NCBI RefSeq assembly: GCF_018141405.1
Contig: NZ_CP058648.1
Span: 325,001-389,000, forward strand
Length of the DNA: 64,000 nucleotides
Source of the DNA: Serpentinicella alkaliphila
GTDB lineage: Bacteria > Bacillota > Clostridia > Peptostreptococcales > Natronincolaceae
Reading direction: 5' to 3'
Shown here: positions 7,908 to 18,419 of the stretch, in pieces
Layout of the letters: every line of letters begins with the position of its first letter
Numbering within the stretch: position 1 is the first letter of the stretch
Position numbers and translations under genes: made by a program
The notes under the pieces: generated by a model
Told to the model about the DNA's origin: nothing
Database searches by the model: none
What the model saw: the letters and a program-made list of their open reading frames with translations, nothing else

Positions 7908-10508
7908 TTAATCTAAATAGCAAAGTACCTTTTGAGATATTAAATCCGCTCTAAATCTTACAATGTTATCATTAAAGTTGTATACACCTATAATATTTTG
8001 GAATTGAGTAAAATTAGGAAGTACAGTTGAAAAATGATTTTTACCAAATGTATTACTATTAAATAATACACCTTTTGTTTGAGGGAAAATAGCTATATAA
8101 AATATATCTGTTTCGACTAAATCCTGAAAGAAGTGGGTACCAAAGGAGAGTTCTGGCATAAGTCCGCCGCTACTAAATGCAACCTCACCCAATATTGTTA
8201 CATTACTTATTTCAGAAAAAGTTACCGGAACACCTAAGGACGGGGTGCTCGTTCCCCATCTACCAGGGCCTAGTAGCATTACTCTATCGTTATTAGGGTC
8301 TATATACTCCTTATTTAATCTACCTATTATTCTAGCTATTTCATATTTTTTTGTATTATCCAGTTTGCTATAGCCCTCAGGATTAACATATATAATCTTA
8401 TTTATATTAGAATCAATGCTTCCCCCCATAAAATTACCATTCGTTTTTACTATAATTTTGTCTTGTGAAATATTTTGAGGGAACCTCACTTTTACCCCTT
8501 TTCCCTTTGTCTGTAATGGTCTACACTGTAATAAATTAATTTGAGGTGTCCTATTAGTAAAGTTTACTGCAAATTCTATATCAACTGGATATTCATATAC
8601 TTTTTCGATTATTTTAAGTATATGCCTCATTATTTTTACAAAGGGAGTTTCAGTAAAAAGCTTGTCAAAAGTAATAATCCATGCCTCTTCATCATTGATT
8701 CCAAATTCCCTTAGCTTTCTATTAATTTCATGATCTCTTATCCCAAATAAGTCCATATCCATATTAAGCTTCTGTCCTATTAATTTCTTTACAGATATAG
8801 TTTGAATACTGTTTTCCTCTATATTTAATACATCCACATCTTGCTGAGAAAATCTTCTCAAATCCTCCTTATGAGAATGAGTTTTAAGCATTGGCTTATC
8901 TAAAGATACTATCCTTGGATAATCAGTTTCCACTCTATCCACAGCCCTAGTACCTAAACCGAAGACTAATCTCAGCATTCCTGCATCTGGATTTATATCA
9001 TTTTTCCATGTATATGTATTATATGAGAAGCCTACACCTGCCATCTGTGGAAAGAAATACTTTTTATTATATGAACCGGATACCCTTTGAACTAATAGGG
9101 CCATCTGTTCGTCCTTGTGCTGAAGTCCTCTTTTAAGCCTATAAGTTAAAGCGTCCTCATTTAGAACACTGGAATATACAATTTTAACTGCTTTTTCAAA
9201 ACATTCATATCGTTCTTCTGGACTTCCTTGATTTACACAAAACACACTTTCATACTTTCCTGCAAAGGCATTTCCAAAACCGTCCTCTAACAAACTACTA
9301 GATCTAACAATTATAGGAGATTGCCCAAAATATTCAAGCATCTGAATAAATTGCTCCTTTATAGCCGGTGGGAAAGTACCCTTTAGCATCTTTTCTCGTA
9401 AATCTTTGGCTATCTCAAAATATCCTTCATCTGTTTTTTGTTTAACCCTTTCTCTCCACCAACCATTTTGAACAATATATGTATAGAACACATCAGAACC
9501 TATATAAAATGAATCATGTGGCTCTAAATAAGTCTTCCAATCAAATTCCTTATCTTTTAAAATAATATTTCTCGCTAATAACATCCCTAAGGATTTACCC
9601 CCAACAAAACCAGTCCCAATTAACCTAGATTTAATCTTTATTAAATCCTCTAAAGTAAAATATTTTTCTACTAGCTCTAGAACTCTCGCATCCTTCGTTA
9701 ACATCATTTTAGATAGTAGGGTAGTCGTCTCCTTAACCTCTGGTAGAAAATCTGAACCATCATTCTTTGACATATTATAAATATGTTCAGCCTTTTCATA
9801 CACTTTATCCCAGTAGTCTAAATATTTTTGTTTACTACCTAGTTTCCTGTCTTGTAACGCACAAAATAGTGTTGCTGACTGAATTGAATTTACTATTGGT
9901 ATAAAATTTCCATGTTCTAGGACATGAAGTAAGAACATTGTATAGGAATATCTTTTAAATACTTTAAGGGGATGTAAATAATAGGTTTTTATATCAGTTT
10001 GATAACAATATAAATCTAGTAGTAGCTGTGTAGTTCCTCTTATTCTAGAGATTAAATCATAGGAGTGCCTATCTCTTATTATCGCAAAGTATGCTATTGT
10101 ATCAAGTTCGAAAAGAAATGGACAGGTTATGTAGAAGAAATTTCCGATCATTAAATCTGTTGCCCATACAGATAAAAGATCCGATAAGCTATCAAAAATG
10201 TAATAAACCCCTAGACCCTCTCTGGCAATAATATTATGTACTGTAGTAGAAAATGACTCAAAACCATCTTGAGCATCTAGTTCATAGGTTATTACTGATG
10301 AATTATTCCTTATAATTGACTCATGGTCTGCAAAGCGCATATAAACTATTCTTCGTCCATTGTTTATTGCTTCATATACAAAAGGTCTTGCGAATTCTAT
10401 ATAGTCATCAACGCTATCTACTTGCCATACAACATTATCCCCTAGCCTTAAATAGTCTAAGACCTTATCTAGACTTTCTATGCCAGTACTTCGTTTATCT
10501 GAACTCAT
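7908..10508 (-). CDS. Degenerate KaiC-like domain fused to PEP/pyruvate-binding domain
   Basis: Large (about 866 aa) cytosolic protein. Residues ~1-200 resemble a RecA/KaiC domain: a Walker-B-like YYIFDSLSDLL and a RIRGTTQLLLDLY segment. The Walker A position reads VWQVDSVDDYIEF with no GxxxxGK, so ATP binding there is probably lost. Residues ~285-680 form a PPDK/PEP-synthase N-terminal nucleotide-binding domain (TGFVGGKSLGML, VRSSSLLEDGFGNAFAGKYE, LLQCRPLQ). There is no phospho-His mobile domain and no PEP-binding barrel, so it cannot be a complete PEP synthase. A C-terminal region (~700-866) contains LLGPGRWGTSTPSLGVPV and is of unknown function. The ATG at 10508 has GGGGG seven bases upstream. 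The gene appears monocistronic; its role is unknown. Confidence 0.8.
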   Translation of the reverse strand: MSSDKRSTGIESLDKVLDYLRLGDNVVWQVDSVDDYIEFARPFVYEAINNGRRIVYMRFADHESIIRNNSSVITYELDAQDGFESFSTTVHNIIAREGLGVYYIFDSLSDLLSVWATDLMIGNFFYITCPFLFELDTIAYFAIIRDRHSYDLISRIRGTTQLLLDLYCYQTDIKTYYLHPLKVFKRYSYTMFLLHVLEHGNFIPIVNSIQSATLFCALQDRKLGSKQKYLDYWDKVYEKAEHIYNMSKNDGSDFLPEVKETTTLLSKMMLTKDARVLELVEKYFTLEDLIKIKSRLIGTGFVGGKSLGMLLARNIILKDKEFDWKTYLEPHDSFYIGSDVFYTYIVQNGWWRERVKQKTDEGYFEIAKDLREKMLKGTFPPAIKEQFIQMLEYFGQSPIIVRSSSLLEDGFGNAFAGKYESVFCVNQGSPEERYECFEKAVKIVYSSVLNEDALTYRLKRGLQHKDEQMALLVQRVSGSYNKKYFFPQMAGVGFSYNTYTWKNDINPDAGMLRLVFGLGTRAVDRVETDYPRIVSLDKPMLKTHSHKEDLRRFSQQDVDVLNIEENSIQTISVKKLIGQKLNMDMDLFGIRDHEINRKLREFGINDEEAWIITFDKLFTETPFVKIMRHILKIIEKVYEYPVDIEFAVNFTNRTPQINLLQCRPLQTKGKGVKVRFPQNISQDKIIVKTNGNFMGGSIDSNINKIIYVNPEGYSKLDNTKKYEIARIIGRLNKEYIDPNNDRVMLLGPGRWGTSTPSLGVPVTFSEISNVTILGEVAFSSGGLMPELSFGTHFFQDLVETDIFYIAIFPQTKGVLFNSNTFGKNHFSTVLPNFTQFQNIIGVYNFNDNIVRFRADLISQKVLCYLD

Positions 10509-10590
10509 CACTTTTCCCCCTAAATGATTACAGATTATATATACCCTTAAATATTCAATTCATTTTCAAAAGAAAATAAAAATTTTAATA

Positions 10591-10633
10591 AAAGCTAATT
10601 CTTAAGAAGTTAGACTTCCTTAGAATTAGCTTT
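10591..10633 (-). terminator. Intrinsic terminator after gdhA
   Basis: Long imperfect stem with AAAGCTAATTCT and AGAATTAGCTTT arms (10591-10602, 10622-10633), followed on the minus strand by a T-rich tail. It lies just past the glutamate dehydrogenase stop and may work in both directions. Confidence 0.75.
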
Positions 10634-10649
10634 ATATCTTTAGTATTTA

Positions 10650-11996
<1,347 letters not shown>

Positions 11997-12443
11997 TTAC
12001 ACAAGCCCCCTAAAACTATTTTTATTTAATAATATATAACAAGAAAAATCTTGTATAATTATAAATTTCAGAATCTTCTATAAAATAATTTATTTATTAT
12101 TATACAACAAATAAGAAACAATTCAACTATTTTATTTAAAAATTGTTCGTAGCAACATGTTCTTTTTTCATAAATAGTCTATTATTGTCGTTAGAATAAA
12201 TTGTAACGCATCTACTTTTTTTGAAATTTGAATAATCTCATTTTTCCTCCCTGTATATAATACTTACTTTTATGTAATTTATTGGCTATTGCCTTTGTAA
12301 TTATTCCTTAATTTTAATAAATTTTGTACAGAGAACATAATAATGCTAATTAATCAATATTGATTTATCTTAGTTTCACTGTAAAATAGTAATAGGATTT
12401 AAGTTTATTTCATTACCATATTATAAATTGAAAGAGGATTATT
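11997..12443. other. Intergenic region between divergent gdhA and MATE genes
   Basis: 447 AT-rich bases between two divergent starts. They contain the gdhA promoter and the ACAAGA inverted repeat described above. Near 12430 is the AAAGAGGA ribosome site of the MATE gene. I see no open reading frame of substance and no recognisable riboswitch. Confidence 0.6.
12099..12126 (-). promoter_or_regulatory. Candidate gdhA promoter
   Basis: On the minus strand TTGAAT (12126-12121), 16 bases, then TATAAT (12104-12099). It gives a leader of about 95 bases before the gdhA ATG. Within that leader is a perfect inverted repeat ACAAGA-AAAA-TCTTGT (12039-12054), a possible operator or hairpin. Confidence 0.5.
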
Positions 12444-13808
12444 ATGCTTTTAACAAAACATTTAAAAGATAGACAATTTTATAACACTCTTATGAGTATT
12501 GCAATTCCAATTACATTGCAAAACCTTATATCTTCATCGCTTAATTTAGTTGATACTATAATGGTTGGAAAACTTGGAGAAGTAGAAATAGCTTCTGTTG
12601 GTCTTGCTAATCAATTTTTCTTTATATTCATCCTTATATTATTCGGTTTAAATAGTGGTGCATCCATATTCTTTTCTCAGTTTTGGGGAAAAAATGACAT
12701 AGTTAGTATTCGAAAAATTTTAGGCATAGCACTATTCTTTGGAGGAATAATAAGTTTTATTTTTGGTAGCTTTTCATTTTTTATACCACAAAAAGTTTTA
12801 AGCTTATTCACAAGTGATATTTCAACACTGGAATTAGGCAGTTCATATTTATCTATTGTAGGACTAAGTTATCTTACCACAGCCATTAGTTTTTCATACT
12901 CTTTTGGTTCGAGAAGTATTGGAGAAGCAAAACTCCCTATGCTCATTAGTAGTATATCCTTACTACTAAATACAGTATTAAACTATATTCTAATATTTGG
13001 TATGGGATTTATCCCAGCTATGGGAGTTAAGGGAGCAGCATTAGCAACCCTATTTTCTAGATATTTAGAAATGTTTTTACTATTGGGATTAATATATTAT
13101 AAAGGGCATCCTTTGGCAGGTAATTTCAAGGAAATGTTTAGCTTTTCAACTGACTTTTTAAAAAGCTTCTTTAAAACTGCAGCACCAGTTATTTTAAATG
13201 AAGGCTTATGGTCTGTAGGCGTAACGATGTATTTAGCTGCATATGCAAGAATCGGGACAGAAGCAATTGCGGCTATTCATATCTCAAATACAGTACAGAA
13301 CTTTTTTATGGTTATCGCTTTTGGTGTTGCAAATGCATCTACTGTAATGATAGGTAATGAGATCGGAGCTAATAAAAATGATACAGCTATTTCCTATGCT
13401 AAAAAGTTTTCAATTATCGGCTTTATTATTGGTTTTATAATAGGGTTAACCTTATTTGTGTCCGCCCCATTTGTTGTATCATTTTTTAATATATCAGAAG
13501 AAGTCCGCTATAATACAATAAGGATTTTAATGGTTCTTTCAGTAGTTATGAGTGCAAAGGTCTTTAACACAATATTAATTGTAGGTATTCTTAGGGGTGG
13601 TGGAGACACAAAGTATTCCTTACTTTTAGATATGGGTAGTGTATGGCTAATTGGTGTTCCTTTAGCATTTATAGGTGCTCTAATATGGAAATTACCTATT
13701 TACTGGGTTGTAGCCTTCGTATCCTTCGAGGAAATCCTAAAAGCATTTTTTGGTATCCCTAGAGTAATCTCTAAAAAATGGGTACGAAATATAATTGAAG
13801 AAATGTAA
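12444..13808 (+). CDS. MATE family efflux transporter
   Basis: 454-residue polytopic membrane protein with about twelve predicted helices and two homologous halves. The N-terminal signature IAIPITLQNLISSSLNLVDT with VGKLGEVEIASVGLANQ, and the second-half counterparts PVILNEGLWSVGVTMYLAAY and FGVANASTVMIGNEIGA, are typical of MATE (NorM/DinF-like) Na+- or H+-coupled multidrug exporters. Substrate unknown. AAAGAGGA precedes the ATG. Monocistronic, ending at the shared terminator 13810-13848. Confidence 0.93.
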   Translation: MLLTKHLKDRQFYNTLMSIAIPITLQNLISSSLNLVDTIMVGKLGEVEIASVGLANQFFFIFILILFGLNSGASIFFSQFWGKNDIVSIRKILGIALFFGGIISFIFGSFSFFIPQKVLSLFTSDISTLELGSSYLSIVGLSYLTTAISFSYSFGSRSIGEAKLPMLISSISLLLNTVLNYILIFGMGFIPAMGVKGAALATLFSRYLEMFLLLGLIYYKGHPLAGNFKEMFSFSTDFLKSFFKTAAPVILNEGLWSVGVTMYLAAYARIGTEAIAAIHISNTVQNFFMVIAFGVANASTVMIGNEIGANKNDTAISYAKKFSIIGFIIGFIIGLTLFVSAPFVVSFFNISEEVRYNTIRILMVLSVVMSAKVFNTILIVGILRGGGDTKYSLLLDMGSVWLIGVPLAFIGALIWKLPIYWVVAFVSFEEILKAFFGIPRVISKKWVRNIIEEM

Positions 13809-13809
13809 A

Positions 13810-13848
13810 TAAAGAGCCTATTCCTTAAAATTCAGGATTAGGCTCTTA
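13810..13848. terminator. Bidirectional intrinsic terminator
   Basis: Near-perfect 13-base stem (13812-13824 with 13834-13846, AAGAGCCTA arm) between the convergent MATE gene and the phosphodiester glycosidase gene. Confidence 0.85.
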
Positions 13849-13857
13849 TTAGGTATT

Positions 13858-14934
13858 TTATTTACTTATTAAAATATTAGTTACAACAAGTCTTTCCTTT
13901 CCATCGGAAGGTCTATTAACTATTTTATCTTTAAATACCATAGTAGTTGACCCACCACCATCTAAATTATATGCAGATATAGCACCTAGCTGCTTGAGCT
14001 TTCTTTGCATTTCTTCTAGAGTAGCACCGTTACTCCATCCTGGTTGTCTACCATCTATAACCATAAAAAATAGATCACCATTGTGTAAGTTCCCTACTAT
14101 AGTTCTTGGTTGTCTTGAATTCCTCCATTTTCCAGGTATTGTCTGAGTTTGTCTGTCCTGTATTAATATAGGTACAAAGCTTGTGCCCCAATAAGCACCT
14201 GAACGAAGTAGTTCTTCATGTGAATTATATATTCCACCAACTAATCTACCATCTCTTGTAAATCCACTAAAGAACAAACCTTCTTCCGAAGGAATTTTAA
14301 AGTTTTCTATTAACCTTCCATCTAGCATTGTATTACCAACAGGATAATATAATCCAGTTCCTGAATGGTTAGAGAAGAAGAAGCCTCCAGCATTAACTCC
14401 AAATATAGCATTCTCTCTTTTTACAGCAGCACTTGTAGTCTCTGCTTTCCCTAATTCACCCTCTCCTAGACTAACATTTAAGGCAGAAGGGTTAAATAGT
14501 TTTACCTTGGCAATATACCCTCTATAATTAGATTCCACAACCTCATATAATTTAATCTCAGCTTTGCTAGAAACGTGGCTATCTATTACTCTTCCTAACG
14601 GAGCATAAATATATTTTTCATAGGTTTGACTATAAAGGGCCTTTTGTTTATTACTATTTGAGATCATTTCATTTAGCAATTGATCTTGTCTAATAACATT
14701 TGCACTTTGGCCATCTATCGAAGCCTTCATTTGATTTGCTTTTTCAAGTAAATCTACACTATTACTCAGGAGCCTATTTATACTTTCCCTGGATTTATCA
14801 ATTTCAATCATAAATCTATCCTTATCTACATAAGGCGTTAAATCCTCGGCATTAGATTTAAAATAATAAAGGGTTCCAAAGAGCGGACAAAGAGCAATAA
14901 TTAAAAATATTGCAATCGTTCTAACGAATCGCAT
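13858..14934 (-). CDS. Membrane-anchored phosphodiester glycosidase family protein
   Basis: 358-residue protein with one N-terminal membrane segment (residues ~5-25), a coiled-coil stretch (~45-100) and a C-terminal NAGPA/DUF2233 domain (~120-358). The hallmark AYNLDGGGSTTMVF is present, with FGVNAGGFFF and QPRTIVG. Family members cleave phosphodiester-linked sugars, for example in envelope polymers; the substrate here is unknown. It should face the outside of the cell. The first 14 bases overlap the upstream coiled-coil gene (14921-15337), suggesting a two-gene envelope unit. Confidence 0.87.
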   Translation of the reverse strand: MRFVRTIAIFLIIALCPLFGTLYYFKSNAEDLTPYVDKDRFMIEIDKSRESINRLLSNSVDLLEKANQMKASIDGQSANVIRQDQLLNEMISNSNKQKALYSQTYEKYIYAPLGRVIDSHVSSKAEIKLYEVVESNYRGYIAKVKLFNPSALNVSLGEGELGKAETTSAAVKRENAIFGVNAGGFFFSNHSGTGLYYPVGNTMLDGRLIENFKIPSEEGLFFSGFTRDGRLVGGIYNSHEELLRSGAYWGTSFVPILIQDRQTQTIPGKWRNSRQPRTIVGNLHNGDLFFMVIDGRQPGWSNGATLEEMQRKLKQLGAISAYNLDGGGSTTMVFKDKIVNRPSDGKERLVVTNILISK

Positions 14935-15337
14935 CTTTAAGCAACTCCATTCCTTTTTGTAAATCCTTCAATTGTTTTTCTAAGTTTTGAATTTTATCAG
15001 TTAAACTCTGTTGAGCTGCAGAAGTAGATGTAACACTTTTGTCCGCATCAGATACTACTTTCTTTAATTCTTCCATTTCTAAAATCATTTGATTTAAAGA
15101 CTCTTCCATGGACTTAATATTGTTGGTATTTATACTTTGTATTTCATTTAAAACACTGGCTAAGTTTTCTTCAACATCCTGTTGAATTAGCTTAAACTTA
15201 CCATCAATATATTTATATCCAAAGTAACTAAACCCTACAGCACTCCCTATAAGCGCTATCAATAACACAGCAATAACTACAACTGATGTTCCATTTCTTT
15301 TTTTATCAGTTCTTGATGAAGAAATATTGTCTTTCAT
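14921..15337 (-). CDS. Single-pass membrane coiled-coil protein, unknown function
   Basis: 138-residue protein with a basic N-terminus, one hydrophobic helix (SVVVIAVLLIALIGSAVGFS) and a long heptad-rich coiled coil (about residues 55-138), probably extracytoplasmic. No enzymatic motif seen. I start it at the ATG at 15337, which has GGGGG eight bases upstream; an in-frame TTG further upstream (15352) lies before that site. It is translationally coupled by overlap to the downstream glycosidase-family gene, whose own coiled coil may pair with this one (inference). Confidence 0.75.
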   Translation of the reverse strand: MKDNISSSRTDKKRNGTSVVVIAVLLIALIGSAVGFSYFGYKYIDGKFKLIQQDVEENLASVLNEIQSINTNNIKSMEESLNQMILEMEELKKVVSDADKSVTSTSAAQQSLTDKIQNLEKQLKDLQKGMELLKDAIR

Positions 15338-15368
15338 TTTATTAACCCCCAATTCTATACTTACAAAA

Positions 15369-15410
15369 TAAAATAAAGGAAGCTATATTAAACTTCCTTT
15401 ATTTTAAACT
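15369..15410 (-). terminator. Terminator of the thiamine operon
   Basis: Perfect 14-base stem (15369-15382 with 15393-15406, AAATAAAGGAAG arm) followed on the minus strand by a T-rich tail. It is 32 bases past the tenI stop and marks the end of the thi operon. Confidence 0.85.
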
Positions 15411-15441
15411 ACAGTTTGATTTTATCATATTAAAAGCACTT

Positions 15442-16056
15442 TTATATTACAATTTTATTAAATTTAGTGTTAGTTAATTGCTTAAATTTTCCAACCCTCT
15501 TAAAGCAGTCCTCTGCTTCCATGATCAATGACATTAGGGCTACCCCTTGAGCACCACTTTCGTAAACATCATCAATGTTATTCTCATTGATACCGCCTAT
15601 TGCAACTAAAGGAATAGTAGTTTTTGCCTTTATATCTTTAATAAAACTTATCCCTCTAGGCTCAATACCTTTTTTACATTCAGTAGTATATATATGACCG
15701 GCTAATAAATAGCTTGCTCCTAGATCCTCTGCCCTTACAGCTTCCTCTACAGAATGTACTGAAACTCCAATCAAACCATTAAACTGTTTTTTCATGTTAG
15801 TAAATGGCTCAAAGCTCAATTGAACACCAGCAGCTTCTACCTCAATAGCTATATCTATAGATTGACTAATAATAAGCTTAGTTGCAGAACCTTCAGTTAT
15901 AGCCTTAACTTTCTTAGCAAGTAAGAGTAGTTCATCAAATGGTAAGTCCTTTTCTCTTAAAATAATCCCACCTGCCCCACCAGCTACTATCTGCTCAATT
16001 TTATTTAAAAAATTACCAGTTTCAACTAATTTCCTATTTGTAACAACAAATAACAT
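15442..16056 (-). CDS. tenI: Thiazole tautomerase TenI (ThiE paralogue)
   Basis: 204-residue TIM-barrel protein of the ThiE/TenI superfamily. The motif GHIYTTECKKGIEPRG closely follows the TenI signature GH-[IV]-[FY]-x-T-[DE]-CKKG, unlike the ThiE barrel GPVFETKTK seen in the gene at 17370. TenI aromatises the thiazole tautomer produced by ThiG into the form used for thiamine phosphate synthesis. The N-terminal diphosphate/pyrimidine-binding features of true ThiE are weak (IILREKDL instead of VQYREK). Its ATG shares one base with the thiC stop (TAATG), indicating translational coupling. Last gene of the thiamine operon. Confidence 0.85.
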   Translation of the reverse strand: MLFVVTNRKLVETGNFLNKIEQIVAGGAGGIILREKDLPFDELLLLAKKVKAITEGSATKLIISQSIDIAIEVEAAGVQLSFEPFTNMKKQFNGLIGVSVHSVEEAVRAEDLGASYLLAGHIYTTECKKGIEPRGISFIKDIKAKTTIPLVAIGGINENNIDDVYESGAQGVALMSLIMEAEDCFKRVGKFKQLTNTKFNKIVI

Positions 16057-17369
16057 TAGTCATCCTCTCTTAAAATGTTAATATTTTTTCCTTCCATGAC
16101 CTTATTCATATTTCTCATAGAGCACATTTTACCGCACATTGTACAGCTATCTTCATGCTCTGGACTAGACTCTTTTCTATATCTTCTTGCCTTTTCTGGG
16201 TCAATGGCTAATTCAAACATTCTTTCCCAATTTAACTGTTGTCTGGCCTTACTCATTTCATAATCCCAACTTATAGCCCCTGGTATATTTTTCGCTATAT
16301 CCGCAGCATGAGCAGCGATTTTAGAAGCAATAATACCTTCTCTCATATCCTCTATTGTTGGTAGCCTTAAATGCTCCGCTGGAGTAACATAACATAGGAA
16401 GTCAGCACCATAACTAGCTGCTATGGCACCACCAATTGCACTAGTAATATGATCATAACCCGGTGCTACATCTGTAACTAAAGGTCCAAGAACATAGAAT
16501 GGTGCCCCATGACAAAGTTTTTTCTCAATAATCATATTAGCTACAATTTCGTTTAATGGCATATGACCAGGGCCTTCAATCATAACTTGTACATTCTTCT
16601 CCCATGCCCTTAGAGTAAGTTCTCCTAATATCATAAGCTCCTTTATCTGGCTAGCGTCAGTTGCATCGTTTATGCTTCCAGGTCTACATGCATCCCCTAA
16701 ACTAATTGTAATATCATATTTTGCACAAATTTCTAATAATTCATCATAATACTCAAAGAATGGGTTCTCTTTATTATTTAATTCCATCCATGCATAAATT
16801 AAAGATCCGCCTCGGGATACGATATTAGTTAGTCTTTTATTTCTTTTAAATACAGCAGCCGTCTCTTTATTAATACCAGCATGGATAGTTACGAAGTCCA
16901 CACCATCTCTACCATGTTTTTCAACAACATCTAAAAATTCTTTTTCAGTTATATCACTTAATTCTTTATCGTAGAATCCAACTGCATCGTAAATTGGAAC
17001 TGTGCCTATCATGGCCGGAGACATTCCGATAAGCTCTTTTCTGAATTCTTCAGTTTTACCAAAAGAACTTAAATCCATTATTGCTTCTGCTTTCATATCT
17101 AATGCCATTCTTACTTTCTCTAGCTCAGAATCAAAGTTAGGGCAATCCTTTGAAATACCTAAGTTAACATTAATTTTTGTTCTAAGACCTTCCCCTACTC
17201 CTTCAGGGTCTAAGGAATGGTGATTTTTATTTGCAGGAATAACAACCTTACCCTCTGCTATTTTTTTCATAAGTACATTAACATCCATTTTTTCTTTCTC
17301 TGCAACTATAGTCATTTCTTTTGTTATAATCCCTTTTCTTGCCGCATCCATCTGTGTTGTATAACTCAT
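16056..17369 (-). CDS. thiC: Phosphomethylpyrimidine synthase ThiC
   Basis: 437-residue radical SAM enzyme that converts aminoimidazole ribotide to HMP phosphate. Seen: the conserved [13 protein letters not shown] segment, the [16 protein letters not shown] segment and the C-terminal [4Fe-4S] motif CTMCGKMC (Cx2Cx3-4C class typical of ThiC). It lacks the long N-terminal extension of proteobacterial ThiC, as usual for clostridia. The start follows the thiD2-thiE stop directly. Fifth or sixth gene of the TPP-riboswitch-controlled operon. Confidence 0.97.
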   Translation of the reverse strand: MSYTTQMDAARKGIITKEMTIVAEKEKMDVNVLMKKIAEGKVVIPANKNHHSLDPEGVGEGLRTKINVNLGISKDCPNFDSELEKVRMALDMKAEAIMDLSSFGKTEEFRKELIGMSPAMIGTVPIYDAVGFYDKELSDITEKEFLDVVEKHGRDGVDFVTIHAGINKETAAVFKRNKRLTNIVSRGGSLIYAWMELNNKENPFFEYYDELLEICAKYDITISLGDACRPGSINDATDASQIKELMILGELTLRAWEKNVQVMIEGPGHMPLNEIVANMIIEKKLCHGAPFYVLGPLVTDVAPGYDHITSAIGGAIAASYGADFLCYVTPAEHLRLPTIEDMREGIIASKIAAHAADIAKNIPGAISWDYEMSKARQQLNWERMFELAIDPEKARRYRKESSPEHEDSCTMCGKMCSMRNMNKVMEGKNINILREDD

Positions 17370-18398
17370 TTAACTCATCTCCCCTATATTTAATTTAGCT
17401 CTAATACTTTTAATCTTATGTTTAATATCCTTTGATCCTACGATGTCAGAAATCATAGCAAAGCTCTTTCCACCATTTCTTTGTACTAACAGAATATTTT
17501 CTTCATTAATACCCCCTATGGCAACGTAGGGTATAGTAATGTTTTCTGAAACCCACTTAATATAATCTAACCCAGCAGAGGCTTCAACATTAGATTTTGT
17601 TTTTGTTTCGAAAACTGGACCTACACCAATATAATCCGCTCCATCTCTAACTGCCTTCATAGCTTGATCAGGGTTATGGGTAGATACCCCTATAATCCTC
17701 TTACCTACAAGCCTTCTTACTTCACTAATTGGCATATCACCCTGTCCAATATGTATTCCATCCGCTTTAATTGCCATGGCAATATCTACATCGTCGTTTA
17801 TTATGAAGGTCACTCCAGCTTTATCAGTAATTTGTTTTATTTCGGTACATTCCTTTAACTTCTCACTCTTACTTTTATTTTTTTCTCTGTATTGAATTAC
17901 TTTAATGTCTGCATCAATCAATTCTTTAACTACACTTAAATTGTCTCTTCCAAGAGAAAATTCCTCGCCTGTAATACAGTAAATATCAGTATCTATAGCC
18001 ACATCTCTTTTTTGAAACTCTTTCTCTAGATTATATGAGCTATATCTTATGTTTTCATAAACTTTAGATATTTCATAATAACCTAGTATTTTTAAGCTTT
18101 CTTCAATACATCTAAGTCCCTCTTGAACCCTTTTAAAATTTGCATCAATCAAATTTTCAATAGATTCTTTTTTGTCTAGACTACTATTAGCCGAAATTTC
18201 AAAGCCTATATCTCCTATGGAATCTCTAAATTTAATCATATTATCATCTTTAAAGCTTTTTCTAGTAATATGCCTTAAATTTCTAAGCTCTTTAGTTATA
18301 GCTTTATTTTCAAATATAAATCTAGAAATATCCTCTAAAACCCGAATCCCCTCGGACACCCTATTAATATTCGCATCTATTATACGATAAGCATTCAT
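17370..18398 (-). CDS. ThiD2-ThiE fusion: HMP-P kinase and thiamine phosphate synthase
   Basis: 342-residue bifunctional protein. Residues ~1-130 form a helical ThiD2-type domain (YRIIDANINRVSEGIRVLED and a second similar NFKRVQEGLRCIEE). This family was reported as a monofunctional HMP-phosphate kinase that is often fused to ThiE. Residues ~135-342 are a ThiE barrel with VIQYREK, HIGQGDMP, GVSTHNPDQA, GVGPVFETKTK and VAIGGINEENI. No classical thiD exists in the window, so this domain probably supplies the pyrimidine diphosphate. ThiE then joins it to the thiazole. GAGGTG lies six bases before the ATG. The gene abuts thiC with no gap. Confidence 0.88.
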   Translation of the reverse strand: MNAYRIIDANINRVSEGIRVLEDISRFIFENKAITKELRNLRHITRKSFKDDNMIKFRDSIGDIGFEISANSSLDKKESIENLIDANFKRVQEGLRCIEESLKILGYYEISKVYENIRYSSYNLEKEFQKRDVAIDTDIYCITGEEFSLGRDNLSVVKELIDADIKVIQYREKNKSKSEKLKECTEIKQITDKAGVTFIINDDVDIAMAIKADGIHIGQGDMPISEVRRLVGKRIIGVSTHNPDQAMKAVRDGADYIGVGPVFETKTKSNVEASAGLDYIKWVSENITIPYVAIGGINEENILLVQRNGGKSFAMISDIVGSKDIKHKIKSIRAKLNIGEMS

Positions 18399-18419
18399 TG
18401 GCTACACCTCAAATATAAT

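Noticed and set aside
15442-16056. Second thiamine phosphate synthase (ThiE)
   Set aside because: The GHIYTTECKKG motif fits TenI, and the ThiE barrel is already present in the fusion gene at 17370-18398.
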